This document shows positions 8,472-13,697 of a stretch of DNA of 19,270 nt, piece by piece. Location: positions 1-19,270 of the forward strand of contig CALALX010000079.1 in assembly GCA_937925635.1 (NCBI GenBank), read 5' to 3'. The translations under genes were made by a program, and so were the position numbers. This stretch comes from an uncultured Caulobacter sp. Lineage in GTDB: Bacteria > Pseudomonadota > Alphaproteobacteria > Caulobacterales > Caulobacteraceae. Positions within the stretch are counted from its first letter, which is position 1; every line of letters begins with the position of its first letter. Under the pieces are notes generated by a model. That model was not told the origin of the DNA. It saw only the letters and a program-made list of their open reading frames with translations, and did not search any database.

Positions 8472-8726
8472 ATGGTCCAAGTCGTTTATCTCCAACCTCA
8501 CGAGCCAATGCCCGACCTGGGTGACGATGAGCGCTGGTTGACCGTCGAGGCTTCAGATGACGGTCGCTTCTTTGGCACCGGCGGCTCATGGAAGGCAGAC
8601 GGCGAATGGGTGGGATACGGGTCGCTGGCCGAGGATGACGTCTCGTTCGAGAAGGCCCTGGAGGCGGCTCAGGCGTGGGCCGAGAAATACCAGGTTCCGA
8701 CCATTTGGGTTCAGCTAACGCCTTAG
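8472..8726 (+). CDS. Small hypothetical protein, 84 residues
   Basis: I do not recognise this protein. The frame is open from 8334, but the part before 8472 is rich in arginine and runs through a small inverted repeat, so I chose the ATG at 8472 (MVQVVYLQPHEPMPDLGDDE). No clear Shine-Dalgarno sequence precedes it. The product is acidic and soluble, with four tryptophans in the last two thirds, no signal peptide and no membrane segment. It alternates short likely beta strands (WLTVEASDDGRFFGTGG) with one helix (SFEKALEAAQAWAEKY). The codons use more A and T at third positions than the neighbouring genes, so it may be a recent arrival or poorly expressed. It is divergent from fpr, with about 185 bp between them. 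Confidence 0.65.
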   Translation: MVQVVYLQPHEPMPDLGDDERWLTVEASDDGRFFGTGGSWKADGEWVGYGSLAEDDVSFEKALEAAQAWAEKYQVPTIWVQLTP

Positions 8727-8768
8727 GTCCGCTAACCACCCTTAGCTGACCTTCCCCACTCCTCCCGC

Positions 8769-8793
8769 TCATCCTCGCGGAAGCGAGGACCCA
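8769..8793. repeat. REP-like palindrome, same family as the nusG-flanking repeats
   Basis: CCTCGC (8773-8778), loop GGAA, GCGAGG (8783-8788), flanked by TCAT and ACCCA. The same TCATCCTCGCG and GCGAGGACCCA ends occur at 10901-10927 and, inverted, at 10994-11020. It stands in the non-coding stretch after the small hypothetical gene. Confidence 0.65.
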
Positions 8794-8905
8794 GGCTTAT
8801 GGCCGGTGCACGCATTCCAAGGGATGTCTGGCTCCCGGCGTGGCGCGCGCTTCCATTGGAAGGGAGCAACCCTTCGATCTCTTGGATGTCAGCGTGCCGG
8901 CCGAG

Positions 8906-8978
8906 CCGGGTCAGTCAAGGACAGCGCTTCGCGCTGCCGCGCCGCGGCGGGCCGAAGGCCCGTCCTTGAGTGACCCGG
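8906..8978. repeat. Cloverleaf-shaped inverted repeat (17-bp stem with three hairpins)
   Basis: The outer arms 8906-8922 and 8962-8978 are complementary at 16 of 17 positions (mismatch at 8914). The whole interior folds into three perfect 5-bp hairpins placed end to end: AGCGC-TTC-GCGCT (8923-8935), GCCGC-GCC-GCGGC (8936-8948) and GGGCC-GAA-GGCCC (8949-8961). No base is left unpaired apart from the loops and the one mismatch. It is not a tRNA: there is no anticodon loop, no T-loop and no CCA. It could be a mobile palindromic element or a structured RNA; no coding frame in it is convincing. Confidence 0.7.
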
Positions 8979-9050
8979 ATCGACCGGCGATCGTCTCGCC
9001 ATGAGATGAAGGGCGTGGTGGGGCGTGGAAGCGCCCTTCTGTCCCCGCCT

Positions 9051-9068
9051 TCCCGGCGAAGGCCGGGA
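9051..9068. repeat. REP-like hairpin
   Basis: TCCCGGC (9051-9057), loop GAAG, GCCGGGA (9062-9068). Its form is like the dispersed hairpins common between alphaproteobacterial genes. It lies 12 bp before the next palindrome at 9081. Confidence 0.5.
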
Positions 9069-9080
9069 TCCCGACTTCCC

Positions 9081-9103
9081 CCTTCCCCCCTCCAGGGGGA
9101 AGG
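9081..9103. repeat. Palindromic repeat, second copy of the element found inside imuB
   Basis: CCTTCCCCC (9081-9089), loop CTCCA, GGGGGAAGG (9095-9103). Bases 9080-9103 are identical to 7-30. Here it is in non-coding DNA, next to the hairpin at 9051-9068. Confidence 0.7.
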
Positions 9104-9530
9104 ACGCGAACAGGGGGATAGATTCAATTCGATCCACCTCCTGCGCCGACCCCCGCATTCTCACCCCGTCCCCGTCGCGGGGGAGGGCGCGTGGTACCAG
9201 CCTGATGCGGCGGCGGGGAGTGGTCGAGCGGGATCAGGCGGAGGGGTCGCAAGCCTCCGCGCCGGGCGTGCGCTGGTTTGCACGTCCGCCCGTCCGTGGG
9301 CGGCTGCTCAACCGTTCGGTACGTCCGGCGGCAGGGGGCGATCAGGCCTTGTGGGATAAAGGGGTGAACAGCTCCGCGCGTCCCGGGCCTGCGGCCAAAA
9401 CGACCACGCGGAGCGTCAGTCTTCGTCGAAACGGTTACTCACTACCCTGCTCCGGGCGAAGGCCCGGCGCTCCGCCACACCTCCCCAACCTGTTCGCGCC
9501 GGGCCCGAAGAGGAGGCGAAGCCGTGTCTG
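9104..9530. other. Non-coding stretch, no gene recognised
   Basis: I see no convincing coding frame: the long plus-strand frame through here also reads through the tRNA and through repeats. Hairpins are present: CCCC-GTCGC-GGGG (9170-9182), GCTCCGCG/CGCGGAGC (9371-9378 with 9407-9414) and CCGGGC-GAAG-GCCCGG (9452-9467). I compared it by eye with tmRNA, RNase P RNA and the SRP RNA and found no diagnostic match. A structured RNA on either strand cannot be excluded. Confidence 0.4.
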
Positions 9531-9686
9531 CTACTGCTCCCCGCTGCCCGGGTCCGTCTCGGTCTTCGGCGTCTGGACGGACTCCTCCGCACCCTTCGGT
9601 TCCGTCGCCGGGCGCGGGGGGTCGCCGTCCTTCGACGGGCGGAGGTTTTCGTTCTCGGTCTCGCGATTGTGGGGACGTTCGGTCAT
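9531..9686 (-). CDS. Small acidic hydrophilic protein, 51 residues
   Basis: An ATG at 9686 preceded by GGGAG (about six bases away) opens 51 codons ending in TAG. Nearly all third positions are G or C, as expected for a real gene here. The product starts MTERPHNRETENENLRPSKD and continues with a charged stretch rich in Pro, Glu, Thr and Lys, with no hydrophobic core, so it is probably disordered. I recognise no family. A one-mismatch stress-promoter-like pair (GGATC-N16-CGTT) lies 23-47 bp before the start, and the TSS would fall about 15 bases before the ATG. It faces away from the tRNA-Trp promoter. It could be a chance frame, but codon use and the ribosome site argue for a gene. Confidence 0.5.
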   Translation of the reverse strand: MTERPHNRETENENLRPSKDGDPPRPATEPKGAEESVQTPKTETDPGSGEQ

Positions 9687-9708
9687 GGAGGGCTCCCTTC
9701 GCGACAAA

Positions 9709-9733
9709 AACGTCGCGCGAGGGGCTTCGATCC
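9709..9733 (-). promoter_or_regulatory. Weak EcfG-like promoter before the 51-codon gene
   Basis: On the minus strand GGATC (9733-9729) and CGTT (9712-9709) are separated by 16 bases. The alphaproteobacterial general stress consensus is GGAAC-N16/17-CGTT, so there is one mismatch in the -35 part. Its position suits the small gene starting at 9686. Confidence 0.3.
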
Positions 9734-9746
9734 GGCGCGGCCTTGC

Positions 9747-9775
9747 TTGCCCGCCGTCGCCGTCCCTGCTAAACG
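9747..9775 (+). promoter_or_regulatory. Housekeeping promoter for tRNA-Trp/secE/nusG
   Basis: TTGCCC (9747-9752), 17-bp spacer, TAAACG (9770-9775) within GCTAAACG. The same layout, with the identical GCTAAACG, recurs before rplK (11042-11070). It fits the Caulobacter sigma-73 consensus as I know it (TTGACG ... GCTANAWC). The transcript would have about 90 bases before the tRNA. Confidence 0.65.
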
Positions 9776-9873
9776 GCGCGCTTCCGGTGATCGATGGACT
9801 GACCGGCGGGCATCACCGCCTACGGTCCGCTGTCTCCTCGCCGGAGGGCAGACGCCCGCGAGGGTCGACGTCT

Positions 9874-9949
9874 AGGAGTGTAGCTCAGCTGGTAGAGCAT
9901 CGGTCTCCAAAACCGAGGGCCGGGGGTTCGAGTCCCTCCACTCCTGCCA
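9874..9949 (+). tRNA. tRNA-Trp (anticodon CCA)
   Basis: A 76-nt cloverleaf: acceptor stem AGGAGTG (9874-9880) with CACTCCT (9939-9945), anticodon stem TCGGT/ACCGA (9900-9904, 9912-9916), loop CTCCAAA with anticodon CCA at 9907-9909, T-loop GGTTCGAGTCC, discriminator G and encoded CCA (9947-9949). It stands just before secE, a common bacterial order, and is probably cut from a shared primary transcript with secE-nusG. Confidence 0.97.
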
Positions 9950-10016
9950 CCTTGTCACTATATCCGGAGCGCGATGGTCGCGCTTCGGCCAGTCGAAAGA
10001 GCTTCAGACCCGTCCG

Positions 10017-10325
10017 ATGGCCAAGAAAACGGGCAATCTCGCCGCGATGAAACAGCGCGCCGCCAAGAGCGCCGCCGCCGTCGCCGCACCTGCCGGACAA
10101 GCCGCCGCGCCGGCGGAACCGAAGAAGCCCTTCAACATCGTGCAGTTCGCCCGTGAGGTCCGCGCCGAGGCCCGGAAGATCACCTGGACGAGCCGCAAGG
10201 AAACCTGGATCACGTCGGTGATGGTTCTCATCATGGTCGTGATTGCGTCGATCTTCTTCTTCCTGGTCGATACGAGCCTCTCGTTCATCGTGTCCCAGGT
10301 CCTGAAGCTCGCGAACGCCGGATAG
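10017..10325 (+). CDS. secE: Protein translocase subunit SecE
   Basis: SecE clamps the SecY channel in the inner membrane and is essential for protein export. The 102-residue product has an Ala/Lys-rich N-terminal extension (1-37). The conserved amphipathic surface helix follows (FNIVQFAREVRAEARKITW, 39-57), then one membrane segment at about 66-92. This is the single-span SecE form found in most bacteria rather than the three-span E. coli form. No strong ribosome site precedes the ATG at 10017. It is followed by nusG after three bases (stop 10323-10325, next ATG 10329), so the two are coupled. Confidence 0.95.
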   Translation: MAKKTGNLAAMKQRAAKSAAAVAAPAGQAAAPAEPKKPFNIVQFAREVRAEARKITWTSRKETWITSVMVLIMVVIASIFFFLVDTSLSFIVSQVLKLANAG

Positions 10326-10328
10326 ATC

Positions 10329-10895
10329 ATGAACGCCGAAGCCGAAGCCCGGCCCTCCAACCCGCGCCACAAGTGGTACATCGTCCACGCCTACTCGAAC
10401 TTCGAGAAGAAGGTCGCCGACCACATCCGTGACCAGGCCAGGGCTCAGGGCCTGGAAGAGTTCTTCTCCGAGATCCTGGTCCCGACCGAGACCGTCACCG
10501 AGGTGCGCCGCGGCCGCAAGGTCGACGCCGAGCGCAAGTTCCTGCCCGGCTACGTGCTGGTGAAGATGGACCTCAGCGACGAGGCCTACCACCTGGTCAA
10601 GAACACTCCGAAGGTGACCGGCTTCCTCGGCTCGGGCAGCAAGCCCATGCCGATCTCCGAGAAGGAAGCGGCCCGCATGATCGGCGTGGTCGAGGAAAGC
10701 GTCGAGCGTCCCAAGTCGACCGTCAGCTTCGAGATCGGCGAACAGGTGCGCGTCACCGACGGTCCGTTCGCCAGCTTCAACGGCGCCGTCGAGCAGGTCG
10801 ACGAGGCCCGCGAGCGCCTGCACGTGGCCGTCTCGATCTTCGGCCGCGCGACCCCGGTCGAGCTGGAATACAGCCAGGTCGAGAAGGTCAGCTGA
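10329..10895 (+). CDS. nusG: Transcription termination/antitermination factor NusG
   Basis: NusG binds RNA polymerase, aids Rho and links transcription to the leading ribosome through S10. The 188-residue product has the NGN domain (KWYIVHAYSNFEKKVADHI near residues 15-33; PGYVLVKMDL in the middle) and the C-terminal KOW domain (EIGEQVRVTDGPFASFNG). It ends in LEYSQVEKVS. No insert is present. The stop TGA (10893-10895) is directly followed by the first base of a long inverted repeat that holds the terminator. Confidence 0.97.
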   Translation: MNAEAEARPSNPRHKWYIVHAYSNFEKKVADHIRDQARAQGLEEFFSEILVPTETVTEVRRGRKVDAERKFLPGYVLVKMDLSDEAYHLVKNTPKVTGFLGSGSKPMPISEKEAARMIGVVEESVERPKSTVSFEIGEQVRVTDGPFASFNGAVEQVDEARERLHVAVSIFGRATPVELEYSQVEKVS

Positions 10896-10929
10896 TCCGT
10901 CATCCTCGCGCTCGTCGCGAGGACCCATG
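10896..10929 (+). repeat. REP element, left arm of a 34-bp inverted pair
   Basis: This copy begins at the first base after the nusG stop. It has its own hairpin, CCTCGCG-CTCGT-CGCGAGG (10904-10922). Its full 34 bp are the exact reverse complement of 10992-11025. A shorter relative lies at 8769-8793. Confidence 0.85.
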
Positions 10930-10947
10930 GACACGGCGAGCAGCAAG

Positions 10948-10975
10948 AAGGGCGCGGATCATTCCGCGCCCTTTT
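10948..10975 (+). terminator. Rho-independent terminator after nusG
   Basis: GGGCGCGGA (10950-10958), loop TCAT, TCCGCGCCC (10963-10971), then TTTT, CC, TTT. Two A-T pairs (AA 10948-10949 with TT) extend the stem. It ends the tRNA-Trp/secE/nusG unit and sits in the loop of the 34-bp inverted repeat. Confidence 0.9.
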
Positions 10976-10991
10976 CCTTTGGCCCATCACG

Positions 10992-11025
10992 CATGGGTCC
11001 TCGCGACGAGCGCGAGGATGACGGA
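10992..11025 (-). repeat. REP element, right arm of the 34-bp inverted pair
   Basis: Exact reverse complement of 10896-10929 with a 62-bp spacer. It ends 16 bp before the -35 box of the rplK promoter, so the pair exactly fills the gap between two transcription units. Confidence 0.85.
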
Positions 11026-11041
11026 GATGGGGAAGCGGCGG

Positions 11042-11070
11042 TTGTCCCCCGCGACCTTCTCTGCTAAACG
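11042..11070 (+). promoter_or_regulatory. Housekeeping promoter for rplK-rplA
   Basis: TTGTCC (11042-11047), 17-bp spacer, TAAACG (11065-11070) within GCTAAACG, the same -10 octamer and spacing as at 9747-9775. Transcription would start near 11077, giving a leader of about 97 bases before rplK. Confidence 0.65.
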
Positions 11071-11102
11071 CCGCCGCTTCCTCGGCTCGCCGGGGATCAA
11101 AT

Positions 11103-11130
11103 CCGTGGGAGGGGTCTGCCCGCACCACGG
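11103..11130 (+). promoter_or_regulatory. Candidate L1-binding operator in the rplKA leader RNA
   Basis: CCGTGG (11103-11108) pairs with CCACGG (11125-11130). Inside, GGG (11112-11114) pairs with CCC (11119-11121), leaving an asymmetric internal loop with GGA on one side and GCA on the other. Two short helices split by such a loop form the usual L1 site, and L1 is known to repress the rplK-rplA mRNA. A second hairpin, GGCGCT-TTAACT-AGCGCC (11138-11155), lies just before the ribosome site. The assignment is an inference from position and shape. Confidence 0.45.
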
Positions 11131-11173
11131 CCGCATAGGCGCTTTAACTAGCGCCGCTTAAACGGAGACAGAG

Positions 11174-11605
11174 ATGGCCAAGAAGATCTTGGGCTACATC
11201 AAACTGCAGGTGGCCGCCGGGTCCGCCACGCCCTCGCCGCCGATCGGTCCGGCGCTGGGCCAGCGCGGCGTCAACATCATGGGCTTCTGCAAGGAGTTCA
11301 ACGCGCGCACCGAGAAGGAAGTGAAGGGCACGCCCCTGCCGACCGTGATCACGGTCTACCAGGACAAGTCCTTCACCTTCGTCACCAAGACCCCGCCGGC
11401 GACGCACTTCATCAAGCAGGCGCTCGGCCTCAAGTCGGGCTCGAACAAGCCGGGCCGCGAGTCGGCCGGCCAGATCACCCGCGCTCAGCTCGTCGACATC
11501 GCCGAGAAGAAGATGAAGGACCTCAACGCCAACGACGTTGACGCCGCCGCCCGCATCATCGAGGGCTCCGCCCGCTCGATGGGCCTCAAGATCGTGGAGG
11601 CCTAG
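11174..11605 (+). CDS. rplK: 50S ribosomal protein L11
   Basis: L11 binds the GTPase-associated region of 23S rRNA and is part of the factor-binding stalk base. The product has 143 residues, the family's normal length. The N-terminal segment IKLQVAAGSATPSPPIGPALGQRGVNIMGFCKEFN is the L11 signature with its proline-rich thiostrepton-site helix. The RNA-binding domain follows (from TPPATHFIKQALGLKSGSNKPG). GGAGA lies five bases before the ATG. rplA follows after four bases, and its ribosome site (GGAGG, 11596-11600) is inside the last codons of rplK. Confidence 0.98.
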   Translation: MAKKILGYIKLQVAAGSATPSPPIGPALGQRGVNIMGFCKEFNARTEKEVKGTPLPTVITVYQDKSFTFVTKTPPATHFIKQALGLKSGSNKPGRESAGQITRAQLVDIAEKKMKDLNANDVDAAARIIEGSARSMGLKIVEA

Positions 11606-11609
11606 GACC

Positions 11610-12299
11610 ATGGCCAAGCAACCCAAGCGCATGCAGGCCTGGACCGGCGATCGCGACGCGATCCATTCGGTCGAAGAGGCCGTGAAGCTGGTCAAGGCGA
11701 ACGCCAAGGCCAAGTTCGACGAATCCATCGAGATCGCCGTCAACCTGGGCGTTGACCCGCGTCACGCCGACCAGCAGGTCCGCGGCGTGGTCTCGCTGCC
11801 CTCGGGCACCGGCCGCGACGTCCGCGTCGCCGTCATCGCCAAGGACGCCAAGGCCGAGGAAGCCAAGGCCGCCGGCGCCGAAGTCGTCGGCGCCGAGGAC
11901 CTGGTCGAGCGCATCCAGGGCGGCTTCATGGACTTCGACCGCGTCATCGCCACCCCGGACATGATGGCCCTGGTCGGCCGTCTCGGTAAGGTGCTGGGCC
12001 CGCGCGGCCTGATGCCGAACCCGCGCGTCGGCACCGTGACCCCGAACGTGGGCCAGGCGGTGAAGGACGCCAAGGGCGGCGCCATCGAGTTCCGCGTCGA
12101 GAAGGCGGGCATCATCCATGCCGGCATCGGCAAGGCCTCGTTCACCGAAGAGCAGATCCTGGCCAACGTCCGCGCCCTCGTGGACGCGCTGAACAAGGCC
12201 AAGCCGTCGGGCGCCAAGGGCACCTACGTGAAGCGCATCGCCATCTCCTCGACGATGGGCCCGGGCTTCAAGGTCGACACCGGCTCGGTCAGCGCCTAG
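11610..12299 (+). CDS. rplA: 50S ribosomal protein L1
   Basis: L1 forms the mobile L1 stalk near the E site and represses its own operon by binding leader mRNA. The ATG at 11610 gives 229 residues, the normal length; the longer frame from 11538 only runs through the rplK end. Visible family features are KFDESIEIAVNLGVDPRHADQQ, the central domain (VRVAVIAKDAKAEEAKAAGA) and the signature GPRGLMPNPRVGTVT. The end is KVDTGSVSA. It is coupled to rplK, and a hairpin terminator stands 28 bp after the stop. Confidence 0.98.
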   Translation: MAKQPKRMQAWTGDRDAIHSVEEAVKLVKANAKAKFDESIEIAVNLGVDPRHADQQVRGVVSLPSGTGRDVRVAVIAKDAKAEEAKAAGAEVVGAEDLVERIQGGFMDFDRVIATPDMMALVGRLGKVLGPRGLMPNPRVGTVTPNVGQAVKDAKGGAIEFRVEKAGIIHAGIGKASFTEEQILANVRALVDALNKAKPSGAKGTYVKRIAISSTMGPGFKVDTGSVSA

Positions 12300-12326
12300 G
12301 CGCCGGACCAGCTGCAGGACAAACGG

Positions 12327-12354
12327 ACGGGCGGGCTCGCGAGGGCCCGCCCGT
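12327..12354. terminator. Terminator between rplA and the convergent small gene
   Basis: ACGGGCGGGC (12327-12336), loop of eight bases, GCCCGCCCGT (12345-12354), followed on the plus strand by TTCGCTTTC. The stem is perfect but the T-run is poor. It is 13 bp from the stop of the minus-strand frame ending at 12368, so it may serve both directions. Confidence 0.7.
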
Positions 12355-12367
12355 TTCGCTTTCTGGA

Positions 12368-12640
12368 CTAGCAGGGCAGGGCCGCCAGGTCGCCGCTCAC
12401 CCGCAGTTCGCAGGCCTTGAACACCGCGCTGGGCGCCACGGCCTTCCAGTAGCCGGCGTCTTCCAGGCGGCCGAGGCCGAACCGTTCGACACAGCGTCGG
12501 CGGCGAGCGGCGGCGACCTCGAGCAGGTGGGCGTGGCGGCCGCGCGGCGTCTGCCGTGGGGCGGGGACGAAGGCGCGCAGGCGGCGCGCCTCGGCGCGGG
12601 TCCAGGGCAGGAGGTCGGTCCTGATCGGGCCCAAGAGCAT
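12368..12640 (-). CDS. Hypothetical small basic protein, 90 residues
   Basis: I do not recognise it. The frame opens with ATG at 12640 and ends TAG just beyond the rplA terminator. The product is basic and Arg/Ala-rich in its first half (AEARRLRAFVPAP, EVAAARRRRC). The second half looks more like folded protein (GLGRLEDAGYWKAVAPSAVFKACEL) and has three cysteines (50, 77, 90). There is no signal peptide or membrane segment. The ribosome site is weak. Part of the high-arginine character could come from GC-rich non-coding DNA, so the call is uncertain. It lies downstream of the lipocalin gene on the same strand, about 140 bp away. Confidence 0.45.
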   Translation of the reverse strand: MLLGPIRTDLLPWTRAEARRLRAFVPAPRQTPRGRHAHLLEVAAARRRRCVERFGLGRLEDAGYWKAVAPSAVFKACELRVSGDLAALPC

Positions 12641-12783
12641 GGGCTTCAGCTTTCGTCATCGCGTTCCGAGCGGCGTTCGGCGCCCGGGTCGCGGTGGTCG
12701 ATCGTCTTCCGCGATCGTCTCTGAAATGGGGATCACCTGTGGATCGTTCCAGAGTCTCCCTGAAAAATCCGGCAGTTGTATGG

Positions 12784-13326
12784 TTATCGCGTGGCGGGAG
12801 GCTGGCGCACGATCTTCAGTAGGCGGATGTCGTAGCCGAGGGCAGCGATCCGCTTGCGATGGGAGTCCATCGTTGCGGCGTCCGGAGCCGGATCGCGGCT
12901 GAGCAGCCAGAGGTAGCGGCCCGACGGCTCGCCGACGATCGCCCAGCCGTAGTCGTCGGCCCTGTCCAGGACCCAGTAGTCGGCGAAGAAGGGACCGAAG
13001 AAGGCGACCTTCAGCTTCGCGCCGTTCGAGCCCTCGACCACCTTTGCGCGGCCTTCGGCGGAACGCGCCTCGCCCTCCGGCGCGCCCTCGCGGCAGGTGT
13101 TCAGCACCCGAACCATGCCGTCGGGCCGCAGGCTGTACTCAGCGGTGACGCCCTCGCAGCCGCGCTCGAAGCGGTTGTCGTACCGCGCCAGCTCGTACCA
13201 CTTGCCGAGGTAGCGCTGCAGCTCGACCGGCTTGGCGGGCTGCGGCACGGCGCTGTTCCCCACGGGCCCGCCGCATCCGGCGAGCAGGACGGTGAGCGCA
13301 AGGGCGGCGAACGAGCGGCGGATCAT
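12784..13326 (-). CDS. Lipocalin family lipoprotein (Blc-like)
   Basis: Bacterial lipocalins of the Blc/apolipoprotein D type are lipoproteins, usually in the outer membrane, that bind fatty acids or lysophospholipids and are often linked to envelope stress. I chose the ATG at 13326 because GAGGAGA stands just before it and it yields a clean lipoprotein signal: MIRRSFAALALTVLLAGC, lipobox LLAGC with the lipidated cysteine at 18. The mature part begins with the lipocalin motif GKWYELARYDNRFERGC (41-57, GxW at 41-43). It goes on with SLRPDGMVRVLNTC, AKLKVAFFGPFFADYWVLD and SGRYLWLLSRDP. The length of 180 is normal. It sits on the opposite strand between rplA and rplJ, which splits the ribosomal cluster. 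Function in this organism is inferred from family only. Confidence 0.92.
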   Translation of the reverse strand: MIRRSFAALALTVLLAGCGGPVGNSAVPQPAKPVELQRYLGKWYELARYDNRFERGCEGVTAEYSLRPDGMVRVLNTCREGAPEGEARSAEGRAKVVEGSNGAKLKVAFFGPFFADYWVLDRADDYGWAIVGEPSGRYLWLLSRDPAPDAATMDSHRKRIAALGYDIRLLKIVRQPPATR

Positions 13327-13345
13327 GTGGGGTCTCCTCGGCGCG

Positions 13346-13373
13346 GACATAGTCGACCGTAACGCGGCTGCAA
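13346..13373 (-). promoter_or_regulatory. Candidate promoter for the lipocalin gene
   Basis: Read on the minus strand: TTGCAG (13373-13368), 16-bp spacer, TATGTC (13351-13346). It is 20 bp before the start codon and back to back with the rplJ promoter at 13394. Confidence 0.4.
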
Positions 13374-13393
13374 GACCCAGGTCGCGGGGTCGC

Positions 13394-13422
13394 TTGAGTT
13401 TCCGCCGCTCTTCCTCTATACG
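13394..13422 (+). promoter_or_regulatory. Housekeeping promoter for rplJ-rplL
   Basis: TTGAGT (13394-13399), 17-bp spacer, TATACG (13417-13422), the same spacing and the same -CG ending as the promoters at 9747 and 11042. The start would be near 13429, giving a leader of about 270 bases. Confidence 0.6.
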
Positions 13423-13489
13423 CGCGGCCTTCCTCGACGGGTTCACCCGACGGGGATCCTGTCCGAGAGTTACGGGATGCCGGGGCCAC

Positions 13490-13552
13490 CGGCGTCTTCA
13501 TCGAAGGGAGAGCCTCCCTTCGCCGTGAGGAGACGGGGAACAGAAGACGCCG
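13490..13552 (+). promoter_or_regulatory. L10-type leader RNA structure for autoregulation of rplJL
   Basis: CGGCGTCTTC (13490-13499) pairs perfectly with GAAGACGCCG (13543-13552). Inside is a second perfect hairpin, CGAAGGGAG-AGC-CTCCCTTCG (13502-13522), followed by an unpaired, purine-rich strand (GTGAGGAGACGGGGAACA). The L10(L12)4 complex is known to bind a kinked structure in the rplJ leader that imitates its 23S rRNA site. Location, length of the untranslated leader and the purine-rich internal loop fit that. The binding residues were not checked against an alignment. Confidence 0.6.
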
Positions 13553-13697
13553 CCGATCCGGCCATCAGGCTCCGGACGCGGCCGACACTTTCCTTGGGAC
13601 AGGTCTACCGTCACCCGCCTTCGGGAGCGATCCCGCGCGCGGGCGGCATGCTTTCGGCGTCCGGATGGTCCGGCCGCCGCGAACTTTGGAGACCGCA

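Noticed and set aside
8287..8772. Long N-terminal extension of the ferredoxin reductase
   Set aside because: It is Arg/Pro/Ser-rich and crosses another gene and repeats; the ATG at 8286 has a ribosome site and fits the family length.
8906..8978. Possible tRNA or tRNA-like gene because of the cloverleaf shape
   Set aside because: There is no anticodon stem-loop of the right size, no TTCRA T-loop, no D-loop consensus and no CCA end; the hairpins are all 5 bp with 3-base loops.
8769..9103. CRISPR array from the cluster of repeats
   Set aside because: The repeats belong to different palindrome families, are not regularly spaced and have no spacers or cas genes.
9025..10050. 341-codon plus-strand frame
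   Set aside because: It reads through two palindromic repeats and the whole tRNA-Trp gene (giving the familiar artefact SVAQLVEHRSPKPRAGGSSPS) and into secE; its composition is Ser/Arg/Pro-rich and not protein-like.
11144..11158. CtrA-like site (TTAA ... TTAA) before rplK
   Set aside because: The spacing is ten bases instead of the seven in the CtrA consensus, and the first TTAA lies in a hairpin loop better explained as leader RNA.
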